This document shows positions 1-8,898 of a DNA stretch of 64,000 nt, piece after piece. The DNA comes from Pseudoduganella violacea. GTDB taxonomy: Bacteria; Pseudomonadota; Gammaproteobacteria; Burkholderiales; Burkholderiaceae_D. Within the stretch, counting starts at the first letter, position 1; each line of letters opens with the position of its first letter. A program made the position numbers and the translations under genes. Under the pieces are notes generated by a model, which saw only the letters and a program-made list of their open reading frames with translations, was not told the origin of the DNA and did not search any database. The DNA is taken from contig NZ_JACHXD010000002.1 in NCBI RefSeq assembly GCF_014191875.1, positions 521,835-585,834 on the forward strand, read 5' to 3'.

Positions 1-71
1 TGCAGCATCAGGGCAGCGCCCACGGCCATGGGCAGCAAGCGGGGCAGGTGACGTTTCAAAGTCTGGCGCAC
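1..71 (-). CDS. Outer-membrane efflux protein, TolC-like (N-terminus only)
   Basis: Only the first 23 codons are in the window. Reading from a GTG at 71 the product starts with basic residues (RQTLKRH) followed by a hydrophobic stretch rich in Leu, Ala and Met, which looks like a signal peptide. It begins two bases after the stop of the HlyD-type adaptor gene on the same strand. In type I secretion operons the third gene is usually the TolC-family outer-membrane channel, so that identity is inferred from position, not from domain sequence. Confidence 0.45.
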   Translation of the reverse strand, partial: MRQTLKRHLPRLLPMAVGAALML

Positions 72-73
72 GC

Positions 74-1435
74 TTAGTCCTCCGACATGGCCGAGTGGGC
101 ACGGTCGGCGACCGGCTTGAACAGATAGCTCATCATGGTGCGTTCGCCCGTCTTCACGAACATTTCCACCGGCATGCCGGGCAGGATGTCGAGTTTCTTC
201 TGGGCGATCAGGGCCGCGCCTTCCGGGCTGACCTTGGCGCGTACCTTGTAGTAAGGCATGCCCGATTTGTCATCCACCGTGCGGTCCGCTGCCACGTTCA
301 GCACCACGCCCGGAATATGTGGAGTCTTGTTAGTGTTAAAAGCCGAGAAGATCAATTCCACCGGCAAGCCGGAATGCACCTTGTCTACCAGATTGACCAT
401 CAACTGGCCTTCCACCACCAGGCCGTCGTCGCTCGGTACGATTTCCATCATGTGCACACCGGGAGCTACCACACCACCACGGGTGAAAACACTGGAACCG
501 ACCACAATGCCATCCACTGGTGCTTTCACTTCCACGTTCGACAGCTCCCATTGCTGGCCCTGGATGCGGCTATGCAGGGCTTCGGCTTCCTTCTGTACTT
601 CGGCCAGCTGGTTGCGTACATCGCGCTGGTATTCCTGGCTACGCTGGCTCTTGCGCAGGCTCAGTTCCATAATCTGGCGCTGCGAACGACCGATATTGCC
701 CAGGTCTTCAGACAGGGAGCCCGTGATCTGAGCATAAGTGCGCTCCAGTTCCAGCAGACGGTTGCGAGCAATATAGCCTTCTTTGGCCAGGTCGCGGGTA
801 TTGTCCAGCTGTTCTTTCAAAAAGGCTTGCTGGGCTTTCTTGCTATCGCGCGATTCCTGCAAGCCCTTGATTTGAACAGTCAAGCCAGCAATGTTTTCAT
901 CCGCCACCCCTAATTCGCTGCGCAAAGCTGACTGACGCGAAGCTAGCAGCTCATTTTGCAAGGCAATATTGGCGGCCGTACGCGGATCGTTTTTATAGGC
1001 TTGCAGCGTTTCCGGTACCGCCACGCTGCTTTTGCCTGCTTGTTCTGCCAGCAGGCGAGCCTCGGTCGAACGCGCCACCAAGTATTGGGCCACGGTCGTT
1101 TCTAGTGAGGACTTCGGCTGGGCGTCATTCATACGTACCAGAAGCTGGCCCGCCTTCACGTGGTCGCCATCCTTGACCAGAATGTCCTCCACCACGCCGG
1201 CCACAGGATATTGCACGGCTTTGCGGTTACCTTCCTTGGCCACAGTGCCAGACATAGGCACGCCCTTGTCTAGAGGAGCAAACGAGGCCCACAACAAAAA
1301 GCCGAGGACGCCGACCAGAACGATGATCCAACCCAGACGCGCGTAGCTGCGGGCGTCTGTATTCACTTCCAACGGCGTCACCATATGAGAAATGACGTCC
1401 GCAGCGGACTGCTGTTTTTTTACGATATCAGACAT
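74..1435 (-). CDS. HlyD-family type I secretion membrane fusion protein
   Basis: Periplasmic adaptor linking the inner-membrane ABC exporter to the outer-membrane channel. It is 453 residues long, usual for the PrtE/AprE/HlyD group. A short cytoplasmic N-terminus is followed by one membrane segment at about residues 34-52 (GWIIVLVGVLGFLLW). A biotinyl-lipoyl-like half-motif follows (VVEDILVKDGDHVKAGQLLVR), then a long coiled-coil hairpin rich in Gln, Glu, Arg and Leu, then the second lipoyl half (VKAPVDGIVVG) and a beta-barrel domain. It lies 2 bp downstream of the ABC exporter gene, so the two are co-transcribed. Family assignment is secure; the cargo is inferred to be the surface protein encoded at 4230-8492. 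Confidence 0.93.
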   Translation of the reverse strand: MSDIVKKQQSAADVISHMVTPLEVNTDARSYARLGWIIVLVGVLGFLLWASFAPLDKGVPMSGTVAKEGNRKAVQYPVAGVVEDILVKDGDHVKAGQLLVRMNDAQPKSSLETTVAQYLVARSTEARLLAEQAGKSSVAVPETLQAYKNDPRTAANIALQNELLASRQSALRSELGVADENIAGLTVQIKGLQESRDSKKAQQAFLKEQLDNTRDLAKEGYIARNRLLELERTYAQITGSLSEDLGNIGRSQRQIMELSLRKSQRSQEYQRDVRNQLAEVQKEAEALHSRIQGQQWELSNVEVKAPVDGIVVGSSVFTRGGVVAPGVHMMEIVPSDDGLVVEGQLMVNLVDKVHSGLPVELIFSAFNTNKTPHIPGVVLNVAADRTVDDKSGMPYYKVRAKVSPEGAALIAQKKLDILPGMPVEMFVKTGERTMMSYLFKPVADRAHSAMSED

Positions 1436-1437
1436 GC

Positions 1438-3285
1438 TTACTCCTGTTCCGCTGCGGCGCCTGCGGCCTTGTCGGCAACTGCCTGAGCCTGCTCCTGCAA
1501 GGCACGGTCAGCCGCCATTTGCGCAGCTTGTTGCTGGGCGGTGGCTTGTTGCTGGGCAGCCTGCTGGCGCGCGGCTACTTGCTGGGCTTCCAGCTGTTTC
1601 TGGTTGGCTTCCTGCAAGGCGGCTAACACCTGGTTGGTCGGACCAAAGGCGCCTACCATGCCATCGCGCAGCAGCAGCAGTTTCGTGGTGGCGGCAATCG
1701 CGCTGGTGCGGTGGGTGATCAACACAATGGTTTTGCCGCGTGCGCGCAGATCGCTGACCGCCTGCACCAGGGCGGCCTCGCCCACGTCGTCGAGATTCGA
1801 ATTCGGCTCGTCCAGCACGATGATGGAGGGGTCGCCATACATGGCGCGCGCCAGCCCGAGGCGCTGCTTTTGACCGCCGGACAGACCGGCGCCGCCATCG
1901 CCCAATTGAGTATCGTAGCCTCTGGGCAAGTGCAGAATCATGTCATGCACCCCCGCACGCTTAGCAGCCAGTACGACTTTCTCCGAATCCACGTCGCCAA
2001 AGCGTGCAATATTTTCACCGATGGTGCCGCCGAACAATTCGATATCCTGTGGCAAATAGCCCACGTTCGGCCCCAGTTCGGCCTTGTTCCACTGATAAAT
2101 ATCAGCACCGTCCAGACGCACCTTGCCTACGGCGGACGGCCATACGCCCACCAGTAGACGAGCCAGCGTCGATTTTCCCGAACCGCTCGGGCCAATCACA
2201 CCCAGCACATCGCCAGACTGGATCGCAAAGCTCACGCCTTTCAGGATCGGCACGTTCATGCCTGGCGGCGAAGCGGTCACGCCTTCGACCGACAAATTAC
2301 CTTGCGGCTTAGGCAGCTCCATGCCGGCATCGCGGGCCGGATTCGTCTCCAGCAGCTTGGTCAGACGCTCGTAGGCGCTGCGGGTGCTGCTCCAGCTCTT
2401 CCACACGCCAATCACTTGCTGCACCGGCGCCAGCGCGCGGCCAACCAGGATGGAAGCGGCAATCATCATGCCGGGGGTGATTTTATTTTCCAGCACCAGC
2501 AAGGCGCCAAAACCCAGCACCAGCGATTGCAGGGAAACCTGCACGAACTTGGTAATGGCACCGACAGTGCCCGCCTTTTCACTCGCCTCGGCCTGCAGCT
2601 GCAGGAAGCGGCCGTGCAGCTTGAACCAGCGGCCCTGCAGATTGGGCAGCATGCCCATGGATTCGATCACTTCGGCATTGCGCAGATTGTTCGTCGCCAG
2701 GGTGCCGGAGGCGATAGCCATGGCATTGGCTTCGGCCAGTGGCTTGTGCGACACGCGCTCATTAACATAAGCCAGGATCACCAGCACCACGGTGCCGCAC
2801 AGCGCGAACACGCCCAGCGATGGCTGGAAGAAGAAGATCACGATCAGGTAAATCGGGAACCAAGGGGCATCAAAGAAGGCAAACAGCGCATTCCCGGTCA
2901 GGAACTGGCGCAGATTGGTCAGATCGCTCAGAGCTTGGCCGGCATTGCCGCCGGCGGACTTGAGATTTTGTTCGAAGGCGGCCGTATAAACGCGCTTGTT
3001 CAGCTCCATATCGAACTTGGCGCCCACACGCACCAGCACGAAGCTGCGGATCAATTCCAGCGCGCCCATGAACATATATGCGCCCAGCATAATCAGGGTC
3101 AGCATCAACAAAGTGATTTCGTTGCGGCTGGCCAGAACACGGTCATACACCTGCAACATATACAGGGAAGGCACCAGCATCAGCAGGTTGCTGATCGCAC
3201 TGAAAGTGCCGACCGTGACGAAGGTGCTCTTGAACTTGAGCAGCACCTGTTCGATTTCGTTCTTCGGTTGGATGAGTTTTTTCAT
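1438..3285 (-). CDS. Type I secretion ABC permease/ATPase (PrtD/LapB-like)
   Basis: Inner-membrane half-transporter that energises one-step secretion of RTX-type proteins. Six membrane segments occupy about residues 20-290. The nucleotide-binding domain has Walker A GPSGSGKST at 364-372, signature LSGGQ at 468-472 and Walker B IIVLDEP at about 488-494. No N-terminal C39 peptidase domain is present, which fits a PrtD-type exporter of proteins with uncleaved C-terminal signals. The last 50 or so residues are a Gln/Ala-rich tail (AAQQQATAQQQAAQ), an unusual extension. A CRP-type operator lies about 85 bp upstream. It heads the operon with the HlyD and TolC-like genes. Confidence 0.93.
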   Translation of the reverse strand: MKKLIQPKNEIEQVLLKFKSTFVTVGTFSAISNLLMLVPSLYMLQVYDRVLASRNEITLLMLTLIMLGAYMFMGALELIRSFVLVRVGAKFDMELNKRVYTAAFEQNLKSAGGNAGQALSDLTNLRQFLTGNALFAFFDAPWFPIYLIVIFFFQPSLGVFALCGTVVLVILAYVNERVSHKPLAEANAMAIASGTLATNNLRNAEVIESMGMLPNLQGRWFKLHGRFLQLQAEASEKAGTVGAITKFVQVSLQSLVLGFGALLVLENKITPGMMIAASILVGRALAPVQQVIGVWKSWSSTRSAYERLTKLLETNPARDAGMELPKPQGNLSVEGVTASPPGMNVPILKGVSFAIQSGDVLGVIGPSGSGKSTLARLLVGVWPSAVGKVRLDGADIYQWNKAELGPNVGYLPQDIELFGGTIGENIARFGDVDSEKVVLAAKRAGVHDMILHLPRGYDTQLGDGGAGLSGGQKQRLGLARAMYGDPSIIVLDEPNSNLDDVGEAALVQAVSDLRARGKTIVLITHRTSAIAATTKLLLLRDGMVGAFGPTNQVLAALQEANQKQLEAQQVAARQQAAQQQATAQQQAAQMAADRALQEQAQAVADKAAGAAAEQE

Positions 3286-3344
3286 TTGGGTGACAGAGAG
3301 AACACTTCAGCTACACGCAGGCCTACCCCTTGCGCAGACGTGAC

Positions 3345-3385
3345 ATTATCGCCCAACTACAACAAAAAATGTGACGGATATCACA
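3345..3385 (-). promoter_or_regulatory. CRP-type operator and -10 box of the type I secretion operon
   Basis: The perfect motif TGTGA-N6-TCACA lies at 3370-3385. Toward the exporter gene a GATAAT hexamer (top-strand attatc, 3345-3350) is centred about 30 bp from the middle of the operator. This is the spacing of class II CRP-dependent promoters. The motif and the distance are seen; the function is inferred. The same arrangement precedes the surface-protein gene. Confidence 0.7.
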
Positions 3386-3436
3386 AATTATTTTGAAGCA
3401 ACACCGAAACCGCAACGTCAATAGAGGAAAAGCCGT

Positions 3437-3766
3437 TCATGAAAAAAGCTCGGAATGCGTCCCACTACGAACAAACACGACCATGCCGTGCTTGCCGCTG
3501 TCGTCCAGCGCGTAGATCAACAGGAAGTCTCCTCCGATATGGCATTCCCGGTAACCGGCCCAGTCTCCGATCAGTTGGTGATCCAACCACTCAGGCGGCA
3601 GTGGACCATAATTGGACATCAGCAACATCATCGCCCCTTTAAGCCGGGCCATATCATACCGGCCAGAGTGCGACAAGCGCTGCCAATCCTTGAGAAATTC
3701 CTTGGTGTAATCCGAAGCCCGCGGCAGGCGTGCCCGCTTACTCGGGGCTGGCTTTTTCGAGCTCAT
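3437..3766 (-). CDS. YafQ-family type II toxin (ribosome-dependent mRNA interferase)
   Basis: This 109-residue protein keeps the RelE-superfamily YafQ core. The residues matching the catalytic set of E. coli YafQ (H50, H63, D67, H87) are all present: His in WLDHQL, His in ECH, Asp in GGD and His in the C-terminal RSGTHSELF motif. It has a basic N-terminal extension of about 18 residues. Its start overlaps the 3' end of the upstream antitoxin gene by 29 bases, indicating translational coupling. Expected role is cleavage of mRNA at the ribosome until neutralised by the partner. Confidence 0.87.
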   Translation of the reverse strand: MSSKKPAPSKRARLPRASDYTKEFLKDWQRLSHSGRYDMARLKGAMMLLMSNYGPLPPEWLDHQLIGDWAGYRECHIGGDFLLIYALDDSGKHGMVVFVRSGTHSELFS

Positions 3767-4019
3767 CGATCAAGGCCTCGGCATTGGTGAAGCGAGCATT
3801 GTGACTCTTGATGAGCTCGCTGGCTTCAGCCATTGCAGCGCGGCTATCGGCATTTGGCGCCCTGATTGCGAATGGCAGTTCCTTGTCGGCGACGACGCGG
3901 GTCAGGAAAACGCGAATCGCATCGGAAAGGGATAGCCCCATCGAGGCCAGCGTTTCCGCAGCCTGCGCTTTAACGTTCTCGTCTACCCGGACGTGAATCA
4001 TGGTGGTAGTGGCGGCCAT
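3738..4019 (-). CDS. RelB/DinJ-family antitoxin
   Basis: The protein has the ribbon-helix-helix N-terminus of DinJ (TMIHVRVDENVKAQAAETLASMGLS), the typical SDAIRVFLTRVV helix and a C-terminal toxin-binding tail. I chose the ATG at 4019 because GGAG lies 7 bases upstream. Upstream ATGs at 4031 and 4109 would overlap that ribosome-binding site or add non-homologous residues. From this start it is 93 residues. It is expected to bind and neutralise the YafQ toxin and to autoregulate the pair through the nearby inverted repeat. Confidence 0.87.
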   Translation of the reverse strand: MAATTTMIHVRVDENVKAQAAETLASMGLSLSDAIRVFLTRVVADKELPFAIRAPNADSRAAMAEASELIKSHNARFTNAEALIDELEKASPE

Positions 4020-4044
4020 AAAGATCTCCATAGCGACTAATTGA

Positions 4045-4057
4045 GATACATTGTATC
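4045..4057. promoter_or_regulatory. Probable antitoxin operator (inverted repeat)
   Basis: A perfect inverted repeat GATAC-att-GTATC lies 26 bases upstream of the antitoxin start. Short palindromes in this position are typical autoregulatory targets of RelB/DinJ ribbon-helix-helix antitoxins. Binding is inferred. Confidence 0.55.
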
Positions 4058-4133
4058 GCGCACCTCCCTTTCCTCGCAATGGGCTGGGCCATATGTCACA
4101 TCGGCTCAAGCTCTATCCAACAGATCCAATAAA

Positions 4134-4161
4134 AAAGGCCAAACCCGAAGGTTTGGCCTTT
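4134..4161 (-). terminator. Rho-independent terminator of the surface-protein gene
   Basis: An 11-bp perfect stem (AAAGGCCAAAC with GTTTGGCCTTT) has a 6-base loop and, on the minus strand, runs into a T tract. It lies about 70 bp past the stop codon of the 1420-residue surface protein. Confidence 0.85.
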
Positions 4162-4229
4162 AAGCGATCAGGCAGCGATGTTTTGCTACCCGATTTGCAA
4201 CCTCATTGCTGAGGCTTGGCTATCGCAGA

Positions 4230-7200
4230 TTACAGGAACTGCAGGGTGCCTTGACCAACGTCGTTGATGGACGAGTTGCTCAGGTCAACAGTACCGGTCA
4301 GCTTGACGATGATGTCGGTAGCGTTGTCGAACACGCCAGCCGAACCACCATTGTCCTGAACGATGAAGGTGTTACTACCGAACTGGAACCAAGCGATACC
4401 GTGCAGGGCTGGGGTCGCAGGAGTGCCAGTGTGGGTAGCAGCAGCCAGACCAGCAGCCTTGGCAGCTTCGGTCACGTAGTTGTCGAAGGTAGCTTCTGGG
4501 ATCAGAGCAACTTTCGAGCTAGCGAAGTTCAGGTTGACGTCGCTGACGAACTTGATGGTTTCGCCTTTAGCCAGGTCGGTGATGGTGACAGCTGCACCCG
4601 CGTTAGCAGCCAGGAAGCCGCTCACGTCGAAGGAGTCAACGCCGTCGCCGCCGGTCAGGGTCACTGCGCTAGCAGCCAGACCAACCACTTTCAGGGTGTC
4701 GGTGCCTGCGCCGCCGATCAGCACGTCGTTCGCGCCTTGTGCGGTCAGAACGTCGGCACCAGCACCACCTTTAACGGTAGTAGCAGCAGCGTCGCCAGCC
4801 AGGGTGGTAACGGTCAGCTTGCCGGTAGCGGTGCTGCCATCGATCAGGGTAACAGCGGTGCTGCTTGCATCCAGCTTCAGAACCACGTTGCCAGCGCCCG
4901 ACACGTTGATGGTGGCAGCCTTGTCAGCAGCCAGCGTCAGGGTGTTGGTGGACACTTTGGCGGCGCCGGAAGCGGAGGTGGTGACATCGGTGTCGTTGGC
5001 GGACACGTTGATGGTTTCCACTTTGTTGGCGGTCACGGTGCCCAGATTTGCGCCGGTAGCGGCATTGGTCACGATGTTCAGCACATCGGCGGTACCGGTA
5101 GCGGCGTCGAGGATCTTCACTTCAACACCAGCGCCAGCGGCGGTCAGCTCCAGAGTGCCTTTATTGGCCAGCTTGTCGATGATCAGACCAGCCGTACCAG
5201 CCGTACCTGGGGTCGCTTCGGTAACAGCACCGATGGCCACACCAGAGGTGGTAGCACCCAGCGTGATGTTAGCCTGGTTGCCGTTGGCAGCGTACTTGAC
5301 GGTCACAGCAGCACCGGCGTTGCTGGTGCCAGCGGCGTCGTAGGTAGCGGTTGCAGCGTCCAGGGCGGAAACGATCTTGGTTGCTACTTCGGCAGCGGTG
5401 TCGTCGCCGGAACCGGCAACAGCAGCACCAGTAGCGTCAATGTCACCAGCAACCAGATTTACGGCAACACCACCGATGGTGATGGTCTGAGCATTGGCGT
5501 TGAAAGCGATGCCGGCGGTAGCCGTTGCAGGCAGGCCAGTGGCGGTTGCAGTGGTAGCAACAACTGGCAGCGACGCCAGTGCACCGTCACGGGTGTCGAT
5601 GGTGAAGGTCACAGTGCTACCAACCGCAGCCGCTTTCACAGCATTGGCCGAGCCGCCTGCGAGCTGGCCGTTCAGCGCGGTCACGACTTTGGTTGCGATA
5701 TCGCTAGCGGTGTCGGTAGTAACCACAGCCACGGTCACACCACCTACAGTGATGTTGCCGTTGACGGTGATTGCGGTGCCAGCGAAGTTCAGGGTCTGGG
5801 TTGCGTTGGTCTTGACAGCGGCCACGCCACTGGTCACGCTGAAAGTCTGGACTTCCGGAGTAGCACCAACGGTCGAATTAGCGCTGACCACGTAGTTGAT
5901 ATCGTCCATATTGGTCATATCAACGGTGTAGTTGCTCGTTGCAGCGGTGATGCCCAGTTTTTCGAAGCCGGTGATCTTGGTTTCGAAAGTGGATGCAGCG
6001 GAGCGGGCGGCGGCAGCAGCAGCCGACAGGATGATGGTGTCAACACCGTCGCCACCGTTCAGTTCAACGGTTGGGTCAACAGTCAGGTCTTGCGACAGAT
6101 CCAGGGTGTCGTTGCCGGCGCCCAGGTTGATTGCCTTGGAGATAGCAACGTCAGAGTTGGTCACAGTCACGTTGTCCACACCAGCGCCGCCGGTGTAGGT
6201 TGCGCGGTTGCCTTCGATGCTGACGGACACGGTGCCGGTGGTGCCGGTGGTGTCAACCGATTCAACGGTGTCAGCTACGGCAGCGTTCAGAACCAGGCCA
6301 GCTTTCTCGGTCACTTTGACGGATTTCAGGCCAGCCAGATCGTTTGCGCTCACGTCCAGAGTGCCAGTGCCAGAGACATTCAGAGTCTCGGTAGCCGCAG
6401 CGGTCAGGGCAACGTAGTTGTCGCCAACGGAGTTCACGTTCAGGGTGGTTGGTGCGGCGGTGAACGACAGGCCAGCTTTCACTACGGTGTTAGCAGCTTG
6501 GCCATCGTAGTACACCGAGGTGCCCACTTTTTCCAGTTTCAGTGCCAGGGTAGCAGCAGTGTCACCAACGGTAATGCCTGCAGCGGCGTCCAGAATGCCG
6601 TCCGCGCCGGCAGCGTCTTTCAGCTCAGCGTTGGACAGGTTCAGGGTTGCCAGGGAAGCGGTCGCACCGGTCGTGCCGATCACGGAAGTGTCAGCGTAGC
6701 CATCAACGGTGATGGTTTTGATCGAGGCGGCAGCGGAATCCTGGATGTCAACGATACCGTTTGCCACGCCCAGCACGCCAGCTGCAGCGCCTGCACCAGT
6801 TGCGCCGGCCACGCGGTTTTGGGCAACAGCGATAGCGCCGCCGGTAGCGATCGTCAGGTCAGCAGCAGCTACGGCGCTGCTGAATACAACCTTAGCATGG
6901 GTAGCGTCAACCGTTTGAACGGCGCCCGAAGTCCAGCCATCGCTCACGCCGGTAGAAACACCACCACTCAGGTCGCTGTAAATACCCAGAGCGGCCGAAG
7001 CGCTACCCTGCTTAACATTCTTAGCCAGGTTGGCGAAGGCGGATGCCACTTCAGCGGCGGTCAGGGCTTTGTTTGCCTGGAAGCTCAGCGCGCCGTCACC
7101 GAAGTCAATGGTAACGATGTCGCCTTTAGCAGCCGCAGTGAATACCACTTCTTTGGTGGTGGCCTTGGCGGTAGTAGCTGCAGTAGCGGCCGACGCTTGA

Positions 7201-8492
7201 ACTGCCGTATCTTGCTTCACAACAACGGTGGCGGTCGACGCATCGCCAACGATGGTGACTTTACCTTGGGTGATGGTGGCGCCAGTGCCATCGGTTGCGG
7301 CAGCGCTAGCGTCGCTGGTGGCTTTCTGGGTTACGGTGATGGTCGAACCACCGGTCACATTGACGGCAGCCAAGGTTGCAGCAGTACCAGCCACGCTTGC
7401 AGCACCGGTATTGCTTACGGTTACGGCAGCTTTGGCACCAGTGACAGTCACAACGTCAGCGGTAGCAACATTGTTCAGCGAGACGTTTACGTTTTTGCCG
7501 CCGTCAACTTTAATGGTGTCGCCAACAGCGCTTACTTTTACGTTTACGTCGGTGGTGGCAGCAGCCTTCAGTTTCAGTGCATCAGCCAGAGCAGACTTGG
7601 CGATCTGGCTCACGTTCACGGTGTTAACGCCGTTCCAGGTCGAAACATCACCATCCACGCCAACAGCGGCGCGCAGGTTGACGGTTTCAACGCTCGACAG
7701 GGTCACGGTTGGCAGGGTGGCTGCCGAACCTGCGACACCAGCAGCGCTCAGAACGTTGATAACCAGGGTATCGTTACCAGCACCGCCGTTGATGGTGTCG
7801 AGTGCGCTCAGGGTGGTGGTCGATGGAGTGCTGCCAGCGTCCAGCGTGCCGGTGAACACGTCGTTGCCAGCGGTACCATTCAGGGTATCAACACCAGCGG
7901 TCAGGTTGGCGTTTTGGCCTGGGTTGTTCTGACCAGCGATAGCTTCGGTCAGGCTAGGCAGGCCAGCCGTAGCGGCAGCCAGGGAAGCGTCGTCGGTTAC
8001 ATTGGCAATGAAGGCTTTGACCATGGCCAGGATGACTGGGTCGCCGGAGCCGTAGGCGATTTTCGCCAGAGCGTTGCCTTCTTGCAGCAGAGAATCGCTG
8101 AAGGCGATAGCAGCAGCGGTTTTGTTAGTGAATACTTTAGCGTCGGCGTTCGGGGTGCCGTCAGTGTTAACAGCACCAGCAACCACGTATTTCACTACGT
8201 CGGCAACGGTAACGATTTTTTTGTCCAGCTTATCAGCCCAGAAGGCCAGACCTTTTTGGTCTGGAGCGCGGCCGAACAGGTTCTGGTACACGATGCCCAC
8301 GATTTGTTCGGAGTTTTTGCCTGCGAACAGACCGGTGTACTCTGGGGACTGGTTGAAAGCAGCGCTGAGCTGATCGATCGTAGCAGCGCCACGGTTCAGC
8401 ACGTCAACGTAGAAGTCGATGCCTTTCTGATCACCAGGACGGTTGAAGTAAGCAACGTACAGATTTTGTACCAGTTCGAGATTAGTAGCCAT
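4230..8492 (-). CDS. DUF4214/RTX surface-layer-like protein, probable T1SS substrate
   Basis: A 1420-residue protein dominated by Ala, Thr, Val, Asp and Gly, with almost no Cys and no N-terminal signal peptide. Residues 1-130 hold two DUF4214-like units (YVAYFNRPGDQKGIDFY; YQNLFGRAPDQKGLAFW). A beta-strand-repeat body follows with scattered RTX-like nonapeptides (GGAGNDTL near 240; GGDGVDTI mid-protein; GGAGADVL, GGAGTDTL and GGDGVDSF at about 1242-1290). A hydrophobic C-terminus ends in TLQFL, like uncleaved type I signals. Composition and layout resemble S-layer proteins such as Caulobacter RsaA. AGGAG lies 9 bases before the ATG. Proximity to the exporter and a shared CRP-type promoter suggest it is the exporter's cargo. 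S-layer function is inferred. Confidence 0.82.
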   Translation of the reverse strand: MATNLELVQNLYVAYFNRPGDQKGIDFYVDVLNRGAATIDQLSAAFNQSPEYTGLFAGKNSEQIVGIVYQNLFGRAPDQKGLAFWADKLDKKIVTVADVVKYVVAGAVNTDGTPNADAKVFTNKTAAAIAFSDSLLQEGNALAKIAYGSGDPVILAMVKAFIANVTDDASLAAATAGLPSLTEAIAGQNNPGQNANLTAGVDTLNGTAGNDVFTGTLDAGSTPSTTTLSALDTINGGAGNDTLVINVLSAAGVAGSAATLPTVTLSSVETVNLRAAVGVDGDVSTWNGVNTVNVSQIAKSALADALKLKAAATTDVNVKVSAVGDTIKVDGGKNVNVSLNNVATADVVTVTGAKAAVTVSNTGAASVAGTAATLAAVNVTGGSTITVTQKATSDASAAATDGTGATITQGKVTIVGDASTATVVVKQDTAVQASAATAATTAKATTKEVVFTAAAKGDIVTIDFGDGALSFQANKALTAAEVASAFANLAKNVKQGSASAALGIYSDLSGGVSTGVSDGWTSGAVQTVDATHAKVVFSSAVAAADLTIATGGAIAVAQNRVAGATGAGAAAGVLGVANGIVDIQDSAAASIKTITVDGYADTSVIGTTGATASLATLNLSNAELKDAAGADGILDAAAGITVGDTAATLALKLEKVGTSVYYDGQAANTVVKAGLSFTAAPTTLNVNSVGDNYVALTAAATETLNVSGTGTLDVSANDLAGLKSVKVTEKAGLVLNAAVADTVESVDTTGTTGTVSVSIEGNRATYTGGAGVDNVTVTNSDVAISKAINLGAGNDTLDLSQDLTVDPTVELNGGDGVDTIILSAAAAAARSAASTFETKITGFEKLGITAATSNYTVDMTNMDDINYVVSANSTVGATPEVQTFSVTSGVAAVKTNATQTLNFAGTAITVNGNITVGGVTVAVVTTDTASDIATKVVTALNGQLAGGSANAVKAAAVGSTVTFTIDTRDGALASLPVVATTATATGLPATATAGIAFNANAQTITIGGVAVNLVAGDIDATGAAVAGSGDDTAAEVATKIVSALDAATATYDAAGTSNAGAAVTVKYAANGNQANITLGATTSGVAIGAVTEATPGTAGTAGLIIDKLANKGTLELTAAGAGVEVKILDAATGTADVLNIVTNAATGANLGTVTANKVETINVSANDTDVTTSASGAAKVSTNTLTLAADKAATINVSGAGNVVLKLDASSTAVTLIDGSTATGKLTVTTLAGDAAATTVKGGAGADVLTAQGANDVLIGGAGTDTLKVVGLAASAVTLTGGDGVDSFDVSGFLAANAGAAVTITDLAKGETIKFVSDVNLNFASSKVALIPEATFDNYVTEAAKAAGLAAATHTGTPATPALHGIAWFQFGSNTFIVQDNGGSAGVFDNATDIIVKLTGTVDLSNSSINDVGQGTLQFL

Positions 8493-8567
8493 TGAGATTA
8501 ACTCCTAGGGTTAAAAAAGTAGCGCTTCGGCCACGCAAGACTTGCGCCCGCAAGACGGCGTGACGAG

Positions 8568-8610
8568 ATAATCGCAGAAGCCCTCAGCATGGAATGTGAT
8601 GACCATCACA
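8568..8610 (-). promoter_or_regulatory. CRP-type operator and -10 box of the surface-protein gene
   Basis: The perfect palindromic motif TGTGA-TGACCA-TCACA lies at 8595-8610. A GATTAT -10-like hexamer (top-strand ataatc, 8568-8573) is centred 32 bp from the middle of the operator, matching class II CRP promoters. This leaves a leader of about 70 bases before the gene. The rest of the 406-bp gap (8493-8898) holds only the FecR-gene terminator and no convincing ORF. Confidence 0.72.
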
Positions 8611-8849
8611 TTTCACCAAAGAATTCCACTTTTTTTGCGCTTATTTGCGACAGTAAATTTACCGCGCGGCCATTATGAAAGAAGCCTATGGATAAAGCAA
8701 TATTTTGGCATCTGACTCATTTCAAACTGGGTTTATCTACTCAATTTGACAACTACGGCTTCGTCTGGAGAACCTTTCGGCTAAATACTCACCAATAATT
8801 GCATCGACCAAATGCGCGCGATATAGAAGACAAGTTGAGCCGCACAAAA

Positions 8850-8873
8850 AAGAAGCCCGCAAGCGGGCTTCTT
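8850..8873 (-). terminator. Rho-independent terminator of the FecR-domain gene
   Basis: A perfect 11-bp stem (AAGAAGCCCGC with GCGGGCTTCTT) has a 2-base loop and, on the minus strand, is followed by a T tract. It starts about 25 bp beyond the FecR-domain gene's stop codon. Confidence 0.85.
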
Positions 8874-8898
8874 TTTCATAAGCAATTGATCTGGAAAC

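Noticed and set aside
4230..8492. Repetitive DNA of the surface-protein gene as a possible CRISPR or satellite array
   Set aside because: Similarity is at protein level between irregular modules; there are no regularly spaced identical repeats.
4206..8495. 1429-residue plus-strand open frame opposite the surface-protein gene
   Set aside because: It is a Gly/Ser/Val-rich antisense image of a repetitive Ala/Thr-rich gene. It lacks a ribosome-binding site and domains, while the minus-strand frame has DUF4214 and RTX motifs.
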